Positions 52,231-60,767 of a stretch of 64,000 bases of DNA are shown here, one piece after another (position 1 is the first letter of the stretch; each line of letters opens with the position of its first letter). The stretch is from DALYJJ01 sp033763935 (lineage in GTDB: Bacteria; Acidobacteriota; Terriglobia; Bryobacterales; Bryobacteraceae): contig JANRJO010000073.1 in the NCBI GenBank assembly GCA_033763935.1, forward strand, positions 1 through 64,000, read 5' to 3'. Under the pieces are notes generated by a model, which was not told the origin of the DNA, did not search any database, and was given only the letters and a program-made list of their open reading frames with translations. The position numbers and the translations under genes were made by a program.

Positions 52231-52842
52231 CTAGTCGAACACGGTCGGCAGCAGCGGATCGGCGCGATGCCGCTCGAGCAGTTCGATCTGCGATGGCATG
52301 ACGCGCGTTAGCGAGAGCGGCGGCAGTTCGCGCGGATGGAAGAACGCGACTTCCGGTGTTTCATAGCTGGGGGTGGCTTCGCCTCCGGTGATGTCGCAGA
52401 GGAAGAACAGCTTATAGGTGTGGAAGGGGAAGGGCGGGTGGCCGTGTTTGTTGCGGTCGAGGACCGCGGCTAGCTTGCGGGCGACCACCTTGAAGCCGGA
52501 CTCTTCGAACACTTCCCGCTCGACGCTTTCACGTGCGCTTTGGCCGACGTCGGCCCAGCCGCCGGGGAGGGTCCAGAGGCCGTCTTCGCGTTCGCGGACG
52601 AGGAGCAGTCGCCCGTCGTCATCGAATGCCGCGCCGCGGACGTCCACCTTGGGTGTCGCGTAGCCTCTGTCGTGCGAGAGCAACCGGACGAAGGTGGCGG
52701 GGTCGCCCTCGGCGGCGGCGGCGAGCATGCCGGCGGCGATCCCCCGGATCTGCTCATAGCGTTCCGTGTCGTAGGGACTGAGCGAATACGTGAGGCCGGA
52801 CTGCGCAATGGCCGCGAGTTGCTGCGCCCAATCGACTATCAT
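52231..52842 (-). CDS. NUDIX hydrolase with N-terminal helper domain
   Basis: A 203-residue NUDIX pyrophosphohydrolase. An N-terminal helical domain (DWAQQLAAIAQSGLTYSLSP, typical of the NUDIX_N_2 class) precedes the NUDIX fold (VDVRGAAFDDDGRLLLVRER). The Nudix box GGWADVGQSARESVEREVFE, then ESGF, retains the REVFEE metal ligands, with Gln in place of the first, non-catalytic Glu. Substrates of this subfamily are ADP-ribose- or sugar-nucleotide-type diphosphates. It is the last gene of the kinase-enolase-NUDIX operon (4-bp overlap with the enolase gene). Confidence 0.92.
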   Translation of the reverse strand: MIVDWAQQLAAIAQSGLTYSLSPYDTERYEQIRGIAAGMLAAAAEGDPATFVRLLSHDRGYATPKVDVRGAAFDDDGRLLLVREREDGLWTLPGGWADVGQSARESVEREVFEESGFKVVARKLAAVLDRNKHGHPPFPFHTYKLFFLCDITGGEATPSYETPEVAFFHPRELPPLSLTRVMPSQIELLERHRADPLLPTVFD

Positions 52843-54089
52843 CGTGCGCCTCCGTACGGCAGGTCTTCGGCTTCGAGTGCGAGGAGGCGATTGTACTTCG
52901 CCAGGCGTTCCGAGCCCCGAATGGATCCGACCTTGATGTGGCCGGCGCCGGACGCGACGGCGAGGTCGGCGAGGAAGGAAGATTCCGTCTCGCCGCTACG
53001 GGCGGAGACGACGGCTTCGAGATTGTGTTCAGCGCACAGGTCGATGACGGCGAGCGTTTCGGTGACGGTACCGATCTGGTTCATCTTGACGAGGACCGCG
53101 TTGGCGGCGCCCTGGCCCAACCCTCGGCGGATGCGCGCGGGATTGGTGGTGAAGAGGTCGTCGCCGATGAGGCGGACACGGGAGCCGAGCCGTCCGGTGA
53201 GCAGTCGCCAGCCGTCCCAGTCGTCTTCGGCCATGCCGTCTTCGATCGAGACGACGGGGAAGCGGGCACACCAATCGGCGAGCAGTTCGACGAGGCCCTG
53301 CGGATCGAGCGTGCGGGATTCGCTGCGCAGCTCATAGCAGCCGTGGCGATAGAAATGAGTGGCGGCGACGTCGAGTGCGATGGAGACGTCTTCTCCGGGG
53401 CGGAAGCCGGCGCGCTCGATGGCGGCGGTCAGGACTTCGAGGGCAAGCTGATTGTTTTCGAGGCGGGGTCCCCAGCCACCCTCGTCCGCGGTACCGGTGA
53501 GAGCGTAGCCGCGCGCTTCGATCTCCTGGCGTGCGGCGCGATGCACGGCGACGACGGTGTGCAACGCCTCGCCGTATGTGGACGCGGCATGGGGCACTGC
53601 GAGGAAGTCCTGGAACTCGAGCTGCCGGCCGGCATGGAGACCGCCGGAGAGGATATTCACCATTGGAAGCGGGAGCCGCGCGCGGCGGTGTTGAGCGAGG
53701 TATCGCCAGAGTGGAATGCGCTGCGAGGAGGCAGCGGCTTCGGCGACGGCACAGGAGACGGCGAGGACGGCGTTCGCTCCGAGGCGCGACTTGTCCGGCG
53801 TGCCGTCAAGTGCAATGAGGGCGTCGTCCGCCTCCTGAGGAGAACGGCCGCGAAGGGCGGGCGCGATTTCGCTCCGGACGTTTTCCACGGCCTTGCGCAC
53901 CCCCTTGCCTCCGTAGCGCGAGGGGTCGCCGTCGCGGAGTTCGAGCGCTTCATGGGTGCCGGTGGAGGCGCCGGAGGGGGCGTCTCCGACGCCGATGCTG
54001 CCGTCGGACAAGAGCACGCGGGCACGGACAGTGGGATTGCCACGTGAATCGAGGATTTCGAGCGCGTCGACTTCAGAGATCTTGGTCAT
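52839..54089 (-). CDS. Enolase family protein with altered active-site loop
   Basis: A 416-residue enolase homologue, normal length, from IXXXEILDSRGNPT to RGSERLAKYN. Conserved: the PSGAST loop (38-43), metal ligands Asp240, Glu283 and Asp310, the catalytic base Lys335 in VKMNQIG, Glu203 in DEGG, Lys398. Changed: the SHRSGETED loop reads SARSGETES, so the His that contacts the substrate phosphate/catalytic water (yeast His373) is Ala363; QEF reads QDF (Asp161 for Glu168); GGxHADNN reads GGLHAGRQ. It may be a slow or specialised enolase, or the only one in the genome; the window cannot tell. It overlaps the upstream kinase gene by 17 bp and the NUDIX gene by 4 bp. Confidence 0.9.
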   Translation of the reverse strand: MTKISEVDALEILDSRGNPTVRARVLLSDGSIGVGDAPSGASTGTHEALELRDGDPSRYGGKGVRKAVENVRSEIAPALRGRSPQEADDALIALDGTPDKSRLGANAVLAVSCAVAEAAASSQRIPLWRYLAQHRRARLPLPMVNILSGGLHAGRQLEFQDFLAVPHAASTYGEALHTVVAVHRAARQEIEARGYALTGTADEGGWGPRLENNQLALEVLTAAIERAGFRPGEDVSIALDVAATHFYRHGCYELRSESRTLDPQGLVELLADWCARFPVVSIEDGMAEDDWDGWRLLTGRLGSRVRLIGDDLFTTNPARIRRGLGQGAANAVLVKMNQIGTVTETLAVIDLCAEHNLEAVVSARSGETESSFLADLAVASGAGHIKVGSIRGSERLAKYNRLLALEAEDLPYGGAR

Positions 54090-55053
54090 TCGTGAGGAGG
54101 CGGTTCAGGTAATCGTCCCAGGAGAGCGGGGGATCGAGGATCAAGGCGCGAGAGAACGCGCGAACGGTAACTTGTTCGGGCGGGGCGAGGTATTCAACAG
54201 GCGACTTGCCATCGACGCGAGCGAGCATGAGGGCGCTCAGGTGGCGGAGGGTCAGTCGCTCGAGGGCGTCCAATTCCTCCGGCATGGTGTGGCTCAGGGT
54301 TTGCCAAAAGGCGCGGAGCGAGGCCTCAAGCGAGGGGCGGTGGTTGCGCAGATGAAACCACTTGAGGCTCAGGTGGTTGAGACAGAAGGCGAGGTCGAAC
54401 GAAGGGTCGCCGTAATGCGCCACTTCGAAATCCAGCAGGACCGGCTCGCCGGAAGCGGTGACGATGATGTTCTTGGGGCTGAAATCACCGTGGGTGAAGG
54501 CGCGGGGCTGTGCGCAGGAGTCTTCGATGAGGGCATGGATGCGGGAGGCGAGATCGGGGTGGCGGGCAGCGACGGTGCGGTAGTAGGGATCGAGGCGGAG
54601 TTCTTCGAAGAAGTGGCGTGCGGCGAAGGTATCGCGGAGTTCGGGCGAAAGCCAGGTGCGGCGGATGGTCTCACCGAGGATGGCGGCGACCTGTGTCGCG
54701 AAGGCCTGGGAGATGCGGCCAGCCATCATCTCCTGCTTCCACGTAGGACCGTCGACGGCGGTCATGGCGAAGAGGAGATGGTGGTCATCGGACCAGAGCA
54801 CGCGGGGAGCGGCGCCGGGGAGGACGCGATCGAGCAGCAGCAGCGCGTCGCGCTCGCGCAGGATGCGCCGCGGGTCGGCGAGCCACTCGGTGGCGACGCG
54901 AAGACGTTCGAGGGCGCGTTTGACGACGAAGACGCCGGCGGCGTGGCGGACTTCGAGTACGACATTGGAGACGCCGCCGGTGAGTTCGCGCACGTTCTCG
55001 ACGTCGAACCCTCGTTCAACGAAGTAGGAAGCGTCGAGCGCCGGCGCAGTCAT
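54073..55053 (-). CDS. Phosphotransferase, aminoglycoside-phosphotransferase/kinase-like fold
   Basis: A 326-residue kinase of the APH superfamily. An N-terminal nucleotide-binding part (ELTGGVSNVVLEVRH, FVVKRALERLRV, RERDALLLLDRVLP) is followed by the catalytic HGDFSPKNII (about 200) and the metal-binding VLLDFEVAHYGDPSFDLAF. The latter resembles methylthioribose kinase and choline/homoserine kinase-like proteins more than antibiotic kinases. It heads the operon with the enolase-like and NUDIX genes, so a small phosphorylated metabolite passing through the three is a reasonable guess. Its ATG and that of the divergent DACNV gene share one CATG. Confidence 0.88.
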   Translation of the reverse strand: MTAPALDASYFVERGFDVENVRELTGGVSNVVLEVRHAAGVFVVKRALERLRVATEWLADPRRILRERDALLLLDRVLPGAAPRVLWSDDHHLLFAMTAVDGPTWKQEMMAGRISQAFATQVAAILGETIRRTWLSPELRDTFAARHFFEELRLDPYYRTVAARHPDLASRIHALIEDSCAQPRAFTHGDFSPKNIIVTASGEPVLLDFEVAHYGDPSFDLAFCLNHLSLKWFHLRNHRPSLEASLRAFWQTLSHTMPEELDALERLTLRHLSALMLARVDGKSPVEYLAPPEQVTVRAFSRALILDPPLSWDDYLNRLLTNDQDL

Positions 55054-56194
55054 GAGATCGATGATGGCACACTGGAGAGCAGTGCCAACGCCATCGTATC
55101 CAGCGGCGCGGACCGCTTCTCGCCGCGTCCATCCGCACCTGGTGCATCACATCGAAACCGCGGCCGTTCATGGGACGGCGGTCCCGCACCCGGCGTCCAT
55201 CGAAGCGATGCTGGACGCGGCGTTCTGGGCGAGCCTGCGACGCGAGGAAGGCAAGGTTCCTAAAGTATCGCTGGCGTTTGTTCCGCCGGAGCAGGCTGCG
55301 CTGGCGCTGTACTTTGAGAGGCCGCTGCCGCTGGACGCTGCGTCCATCACGCGGCTTGGCCCGGCGGTGGAAAAGCCTTCGATCCATCTCGGTGTGTGGG
55401 CGAGGGGAGAGTTCCTGGCGATTTGGGGCACCACCCGTCAAATCCCTGCGTTTTCGACCGTGGTGGAAGTCATCGCGCCGGGCCTGCTGGTGGTGAAGCA
55501 GAGCCGCGCGGAGGAGACGGCGAAGTTTGCCAACCTGGCGGTACTGGAAGGGGACACGATCAAGGTGATCGACGAGAGCCCGGCGGTGGAGCACGACTGC
55601 CCCTCGATCCTGGACCAGTTGCTGGCCGATGACCGGATTCGGGACACGGTAGTTCTCCCGCTGGCGATCGCTATGCGGGCGCACGGTCGTGGGGGGTCGC
55701 TGCTGGTGGTTCCCTCGAACAGCGACGAGTGGCGGGAGTCGATGACGCATCCGATCCCGTACCCACTGGTGACGGCGCCGGGCGAGGTGGCGTACCTGCT
55801 GGGGCGCGACGGCAGCGAGCGGGCGGGACGGCGTTGGCGGGAATCGCTGCGTCAGGCGATTGAAGCGATCGCCGGGCTTACGGCGGTAGATGGGGCGACG
55901 GTAGTGAACGATCAGTTCGACGTGCTGGTGTTCGGGGCGAAGATCAGCCGGCGCGACGGGGCCGGACGGGTAGAGCAGATCGCGGTGACGGAACCGATCG
56001 AGGGATCGGCGGGACTGACGGTGCACCCTTCGCACCTGGGTGGAACGCGGCACCTGTCGGCGGCGCAGTTCGCCCAGGATCAGCGCAATTCGGTGGCGCT
56101 GGTGGCGTCGCAGGACGGGCGCTTCACGGCGTTCGGGTGGTCGCCGTACCGTGGGATGGTTCACGCCTACCGGCTGGAGGCGTTACTGCTCTAA
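55052..56194 (+). CDS. DACNV-type sensor protein (diadenylate-cyclase-related domain)
   Basis: A 380-residue soluble protein. The N-terminal half (PSYPAARTASRRV, IEAMLDAAFWASLRREEG, PKVSLAFVPPEQAA, SIHLGVWARGEFLAIWGT) is typical of the DACNV family as I remember it. The C-terminal half shows relics of the DisA-N/DAC cyclase motifs: DGA (280-282) and GTRH (331-334) in LGGTRHLSAAQFAQDQRNSV, but RHR reads RHL. It is therefore more likely a nucleotide sensor than an active cyclase. The start may be the ATG at 55052, 55061 or 55064; the first leaves no room for a promoter because the kinase gene starts in the same CATG. It converges on the DUF1080 gene with a 12-bp overlap. Confidence 0.8.
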   Translation: MRSMMAHWRAVPTPSYPAARTASRRVHPHLVHHIETAAVHGTAVPHPASIEAMLDAAFWASLRREEGKVPKVSLAFVPPEQAALALYFERPLPLDAASITRLGPAVEKPSIHLGVWARGEFLAIWGTTRQIPAFSTVVEVIAPGLLVVKQSRAEETAKFANLAVLEGDTIKVIDESPAVEHDCPSILDQLLADDRIRDTVVLPLAIAMRAHGRGGSLLVVPSNSDEWRESMTHPIPYPLVTAPGEVAYLLGRDGSERAGRRWRESLRQAIEAIAGLTAVDGATVVNDQFDVLVFGAKISRRDGAGRVEQIAVTEPIEGSAGLTVHPSHLGGTRHLSAAQFAQDQRNSVALVASQDGRFTAFGWSPYRGMVHAYRLEALLL

Positions 56195-56989
56195 CTCGAG
56201 GACCTCGACCTTGCGGAACTCCACCGGATGACTTTCCGATTGTAAGGAGATATAGCCTTCAGACAGTAATACGCCGTCTTTCTTTGCCGCAGGATCGAAG
56301 TTACTCACATTGCCGCCGCCGATCTGCGGCTTTTCGTATTCGAGCACCACTTCGCCGTTGATCCAGTGGCGAACTACCTTACCGCCGCGGACCTCTACTT
56401 CCGCGCGAACCCACTGCTCGCCGTGAAAAGTCTTGGACTTCGAGTTGATGCAGTGTTGAGTTACTAACTTACCGCCCATCTCTACGTTCGTGCCGGGCGT
56501 GCACAGGTTTCCTGTAGTCCGATCGGCAACGCCATTGCCGCCCAAGAGCTGCACCTCAATGGAGATGGGGAAATCCTGGTCTTTGCCCATCGTTTCCGGC
56601 GCCTGGCAATGCACCATGATTCCGCTGTTACGGAGCGCCCAGCCGGGACCGCCCGCCGCCTGCTCTCCCGTGAAGCGGTACTCAACAACAATTCGGTAAT
56701 TTGAAAACTTGCGTTTGAAGAAAAGGTGGCCGAAGCGGTTGTCGAATCGGGGGTAGTTTTCGTAACTGGCGCGGATTACGCCATTCTCGACGCGAAAGGT
56801 ACGCATGGGATCTTCGCCCAGGGCATAGCCGGAGATCTTGGGAGTCCAGCCGTCGAGGTTGCGGCCGTTGAACAGTTGGACCCACTCCTGTTTTTTCTGC
56901 CCGGACGCGGCAAAGGGCGCCAGGAAGAGCACCGTAAGCACTAACGGACGTGCACACATCGTTTTCAGTAGATCATATCCGAATTTCAT
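56183..56989 (-). CDS. Secreted DUF1080 protein (3-keto-disaccharide hydrolase-like)
   Basis: A 268-residue exported concanavalin-like beta-sandwich. A signal peptide (RPLVLTVLFLAPFAASG) is followed by WVQLFNGRNLDGWTPK, the DUF1080 opening, FRVENGVIRAS, FSNYRIVVEYRF, GWALRNSGIMVHCQ and FPISIEVQLLGG, NGEVVLEYEKPQIGG. Family members act in secreted sugar-degrading loci of Planctomycetes, Bacteroidota and Acidobacteriota. Either ATG (56989 or ten codons later at 56959) could start it. Base composition is visibly less GC-rich than the flanking genes, hinting at transfer. Confidence 0.9.
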   Translation of the reverse strand: MKFGYDLLKTMCARPLVLTVLFLAPFAASGQKKQEWVQLFNGRNLDGWTPKISGYALGEDPMRTFRVENGVIRASYENYPRFDNRFGHLFFKRKFSNYRIVVEYRFTGEQAAGGPGWALRNSGIMVHCQAPETMGKDQDFPISIEVQLLGGNGVADRTTGNLCTPGTNVEMGGKLVTQHCINSKSKTFHGEQWVRAEVEVRGGKVVRHWINGEVVLEYEKPQIGGGNVSNFDPAAKKDGVLLSEGYISLQSESHPVEFRKVEVLELEQ

Positions 56990-57025
56990 GCGTGGCTTTG
57001 CGCGGGAGGAGGCCGTAAACAGCGC

Positions 57026-57047
57026 GCGGGGGACTCACGTCCCCCGC
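57026..57047 (-). terminator. Terminator-like hairpin after the second TonB receptor gene
   Basis: GCGGGGGAC-TCAC-GTCCCCCGC is a perfect 9-bp, GC-rich stem with a 4-base loop, ten bases past the receptor stop. The downstream strand has only a short T-run (GCGCTGTTT), so termination may be partial. Confidence 0.6.
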
Positions 57048-57056
57048 TTCGCGTTC

Positions 57057-60000
57057 CTAGAAGATCAAGCGGCTACCGAGCATGATCTGACGCGGGCCAC
57101 TAGCCACGGCGGTGCCAATGCGCCCGAAGAGCGTGCTGGTGAAGGTGGTCGTCGGCGGACCGAAGGAAGGCGTGTTGGTAACGTTGGAGGCATCGGCGCG
57201 GAGTTCCAGGCGGATGCGCTCGGTGATGTTTGTCTTCTTCGCCAGGCTGAAGTCCAGGTTGAAGAAGCGCGGGCCGCGGAAGTAGTTGCGGCCGGTATTG
57301 CCGATGTCGCCGGCGACAGGGATGGAGAACTGCGCTCTCTCGGCGGGATCGAAGTACCACTTGAAGCCACCTTCGTCGCGCACGGCGCCTTGCGAGCGGT
57401 CACAACCGTTGCAGTTCGCGAACGAGTTGACGACGCTATTGAAGCCCGCAACGCCGCTGTAGACAGTGAAGGGCAAACCGCTAGTGATGCGAAAGAGCCC
57501 GGCGACTTGCCAACCGCCGATGATGCGGTTTAGGACACCGCCGGCGTTGGAGGCGATCCACTGATTGCGGCCAAAGGGCAACTCGTAAACGAAGTTCGAG
57601 AAGAGGGAGTGTGTCCGGTCGAAGTCGCTGATGCCGTAGTTGAGACGGCGGTTGTTGATGTCGAATGGCGTGCTGGAAGCCGACTGCACGGCGCCGGAGG
57701 AGGCGAGCGTGAAGGCGGGATCGAAGCTCCGCGTGTCGAGCGACTTTGCCCAGACGTAGCTGACGTTCACGTTCGCGCCTCGCGCGAACCGTCGGCTGAA
57801 GTTGACCTGCAGGGAGTGATAAGTGGAGAAGTCGTTGCTGTCGACGACGAACATGCCACCGGAGAACTGCGGGTAGGGGAAGAAGAAGTAGGGACCGAGG
57901 CCGCTCGCATCGGTGACGTTGGTGCCCTGGGCCGTACGCTGCGCGATGGTGGCGGCGAGACCGCCGACGTTATTCTGCTGGAAGTTGGCGGGGAAGAGGC
58001 GTCGAGCCAGGGCGGCGCCGGATTCACCCGCGCGGCGCGAGGGATCGGCGGCGAAGATGCGGTCAAAGAGGACGCTCTCACCACCGGCCTGAACTGCACG
58101 GAAGGCGTCGAGGAAGCCATTCTCGCGGATCACCGCCTGATTAGCGTTATAGCCGCCGAGCAGGTTGTGCGCGCGGCGGCCGAGGTAGTTGACCTCAATG
58201 AGCGTGTTCGCGGCGACCTCGTGCTGGATACCGAAGCTCCACATGTTGGTCTGGGGGGTTTCAAAGTTCGGGTCGACGACGGTGTTGCTGTTGGCGGAGA
58301 ACGGAATGGGCTGACGCAGTTCGCTGGGTCGCCGTGTGGGTGTGAGTGCGGGGAGATTGCGGAGGCGTCCATTCGCTTGGCCGAAGGCGATGTCCGTCAC
58401 GCCGAGGGTGCTGCCCGGCATGTTGGGCAGGATGAAGCTCGAGACGAGGAAGGTCGGCACCCGATCAAAAGCCAACCGATAGTTGGCGCGGACGGAGGTC
58501 TTGCCGCGGCCGAAGGGATCCCAGGCGAGGCCGACCGTGGGGCCGAAGTTGTTCCAGTCGGAGTTCCAGAGTTTGCCGGGCGCCCATCGAAGGTTGTTGC
58601 GCGGGGCAGCGCCGGCGACGGGCACGAAGTCGGGGCGGAAGATGTCGCCGTCCACCCCGCTGGGAGCGAGACGGGCGTCCAGGCGGAGGCCCAGATCGAT
58701 GGTGAGATTCTTACGAACCTTCCACGTGTCCTGCACGTAGAAGTCATACTCGTCCCAACGGTGCTTGAGGCGGAAGGTGCCCGGGACGAACTGGTCACCG
58801 TCGGCGACGAAGCCGCGGTTGAAGTTCTCAACGATGCCGAGGTTGAAGTGGACTAAGCGGCGCGCGGCGGTGAAGTCGATGGCGTTCATCTGCGCCTGAG
58901 GAATGCCGTAGGTGTCGGGGCTCACGGGGAAGCTGGTGCCGGTATTGACGACGAGCCCGGAGTTCAATCCGCCGATGGAGCCGCGGTCGTCGCTGTGCTG
59001 AGTGAGGCGGAAGTTGATGCCGAACTTGAGGGCGTGCTTCCCGCGAAACCAGCTCAGATTGTCGACGAACTGGAGTGTCTGCAGCTTACGTGTGTTGTTG
59101 TACGTGTAGGCGACGGGGATGGTGTAGAACGCCGAGCTGATGGTAGGACGATCGAGATCCTGTACCGGATTGGGGAAGTCGAAGAAGAACTCGCTCCAGC
59201 CGACGACGAACTCGTTGGTGACAGTCGACTTCGGGGTGGTGCGCCAGTTGAACGCGTAGTTGCGAGGCTTGCGCTTCGTATCGACCAGGCAGGGCGCGTC
59301 GGGAACGCGGGGCAGCCCACCATTGACGCTGTCGCAGATGGTGTCCTGGAAGCCCCAGTAGATGCGGCCGAAGACGGTGTTGGTGTCGTTGATGACGTGA
59401 TCGACCTTAAAGGTCAGGTCGCGCTGTTTCTCGGTTTCAGTCGGCCGGAAGACGAAGCCACCGGTGTTCAATCCGTCGCCGAGGTCGAAGCGGATGGGCA
59501 GCGGCGTCTGGTCGACCAGGGCCTTGATGGTGGGATCGAGGCCGAGGCGCTGCGGGTCACTGGTGACCATGTTGTAGGTGGCCACGGGAACGATGGGATT
59601 GCCTTGGAAGTCGACGCTGGCGCGAGGAGTGCCGGCAGGGAAGTTCTGGCCACCCGCCACGTAGCGGAACAGGCCCTGGCGCGCGGATTGGGTGAGGACG
59701 GTAGCGGTTTGCGTGATGTTGCGGATGGCGCGCAGTTCCTGCCAGTTCGCGAAGTAGAACGTACGGTTCTTGATGATGGGGCCGCCGACGCTGCCGCCGT
59801 AGATGTTCTGAACGAACATCTCTTTCCCTAGGCCAAGCAGGTTGTTGGCCCACGGATTGGCGTTGAGGCTGGGCGTGCGGTAGTACCAGAAAGCGTTGCC
59901 GTGGATTTCGTTGGTGCCACTGCGGGTGACCATGGACACCTGGGCGCCGGAATTGCGTCCGAACTCGGCGGAGGCATTCGAGGTGACGATCCTCAGTTCG

Positions 60001-60647
60001 GCAACCGAATCCGGGTTAACGCGGATGGGGTTGTTACCGATGCCGCCGCCGGCGCTGGTCTCGTTCATGTCAATGCCGTCGAGCGTGAAGTTCCAGGCGC
60101 GGTCGCGCGAACCGTTCATGTGGCCGCCCCCGCCGGTGCTGTTGACGCCCTGGTTCATGCCGGGCGTGACGGCGAGGATTGAGGTGGGGTCGCGGCGGCG
60201 AGTGGCGATGATCGGCATCTCCTCGATCGTTCGCTGGTTGACCACGGGGCCGAGGTTGCCGCTCTGGGAGGTCTGCACGAGTTCGGCCGTGCCCGAGACT
60301 TCGATGGTCTCGGCGAGTTGGCCGATCTGCAATGTGGCGTTGACGGTCATCGGCGAGCCGACGGTCAGTTGATTGCCCTTGGTGACGAACTTCTTGAAGC
60401 CCGCGCCTTCGATCTCGATGGTGTACGTGCCGATTTGGATAGCTTCAAACTGGTAGATTCCGGATTCGTTCGTCGTGGTGTCGAAGCTGACCGAGGTGCC
60501 TTCATTGGCCAGCTTGATTTTGGCACCGGCGACGGGCGCGCCGGACGGATCAGTAACGGTGCCTACGACGCGCGAGGTTGTGCCTTGCGCGAACAGCGAG
60601 CAGACGGAAATGCAAAAACAGAGGACAACCCCAGCAACAAAGCGCAT
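57057..60647 (-). CDS. TonB-dependent receptor, Oar-like, second copy
   Basis: A 1,196-residue outer-membrane receptor. Signal peptide (FVAGVVLCFCISVCSLFA), CarboxypepD_reg domain (about 22-110, TSRVVGTVTDPSGAPVAGAK, GTYTIEIEGAGFKKFV), plug (QRTIEEMPIIATRRRDPTSI, then a Gly-rich GGGGHMNGSRDRAW) and beta-barrel (FGINFRLTQHSDDRG, PTVGLAWDPFGRGKTSVRAN, NVSYVWAKSLDTR), ending LGSRLIF. The layout matches the first receptor but the sequences are diverged, so they are old paralogues. It diverges from the second TPR/FG-GAP/ASPIC gene with 120 bases between the starts, suggesting joint regulation. Confidence 0.95.
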   Translation of the reverse strand: MRFVAGVVLCFCISVCSLFAQGTTSRVVGTVTDPSGAPVAGAKIKLANEGTSVSFDTTTNESGIYQFEAIQIGTYTIEIEGAGFKKFVTKGNQLTVGSPMTVNATLQIGQLAETIEVSGTAELVQTSQSGNLGPVVNQRTIEEMPIIATRRRDPTSILAVTPGMNQGVNSTGGGGHMNGSRDRAWNFTLDGIDMNETSAGGGIGNNPIRVNPDSVAELRIVTSNASAEFGRNSGAQVSMVTRSGTNEIHGNAFWYYRTPSLNANPWANNLLGLGKEMFVQNIYGGSVGGPIIKNRTFYFANWQELRAIRNITQTATVLTQSARQGLFRYVAGGQNFPAGTPRASVDFQGNPIVPVATYNMVTSDPQRLGLDPTIKALVDQTPLPIRFDLGDGLNTGGFVFRPTETEKQRDLTFKVDHVINDTNTVFGRIYWGFQDTICDSVNGGLPRVPDAPCLVDTKRKPRNYAFNWRTTPKSTVTNEFVVGWSEFFFDFPNPVQDLDRPTISSAFYTIPVAYTYNNTRKLQTLQFVDNLSWFRGKHALKFGINFRLTQHSDDRGSIGGLNSGLVVNTGTSFPVSPDTYGIPQAQMNAIDFTAARRLVHFNLGIVENFNRGFVADGDQFVPGTFRLKHRWDEYDFYVQDTWKVRKNLTIDLGLRLDARLAPSGVDGDIFRPDFVPVAGAAPRNNLRWAPGKLWNSDWNNFGPTVGLAWDPFGRGKTSVRANYRLAFDRVPTFLVSSFILPNMPGSTLGVTDIAFGQANGRLRNLPALTPTRRPSELRQPIPFSANSNTVVDPNFETPQTNMWSFGIQHEVAANTLIEVNYLGRRAHNLLGGYNANQAVIRENGFLDAFRAVQAGGESVLFDRIFAADPSRRAGESGAALARRLFPANFQQNNVGGLAATIAQRTAQGTNVTDASGLGPYFFFPYPQFSGGMFVVDSNDFSTYHSLQVNFSRRFARGANVNVSYVWAKSLDTRSFDPAFTLASSGAVQSASSTPFDINNRRLNYGISDFDRTHSLFSNFVYELPFGRNQWIASNAGGVLNRIIGGWQVAGLFRITSGLPFTVYSGVAGFNSVVNSFANCNGCDRSQGAVRDEGGFKWYFDPAERAQFSIPVAGDIGNTGRNYFRGPRFFNLDFSLAKKTNITERIRLELRADASNVTNTPSFGPPTTTFTSTLFGRIGTAVASGPRQIMLGSRLIF

Positions 60648-60767
60648 GGAAGGAATCGTAGCAGATGTGACGGCAGGTTGAACCGGCTGTTACAGTTCTT
60701 GAGGCGGGGCGCACCCCGACTGCCGCTAATACCTTTCTATTATTGACGTTGCAGGGATTAGGAAACG

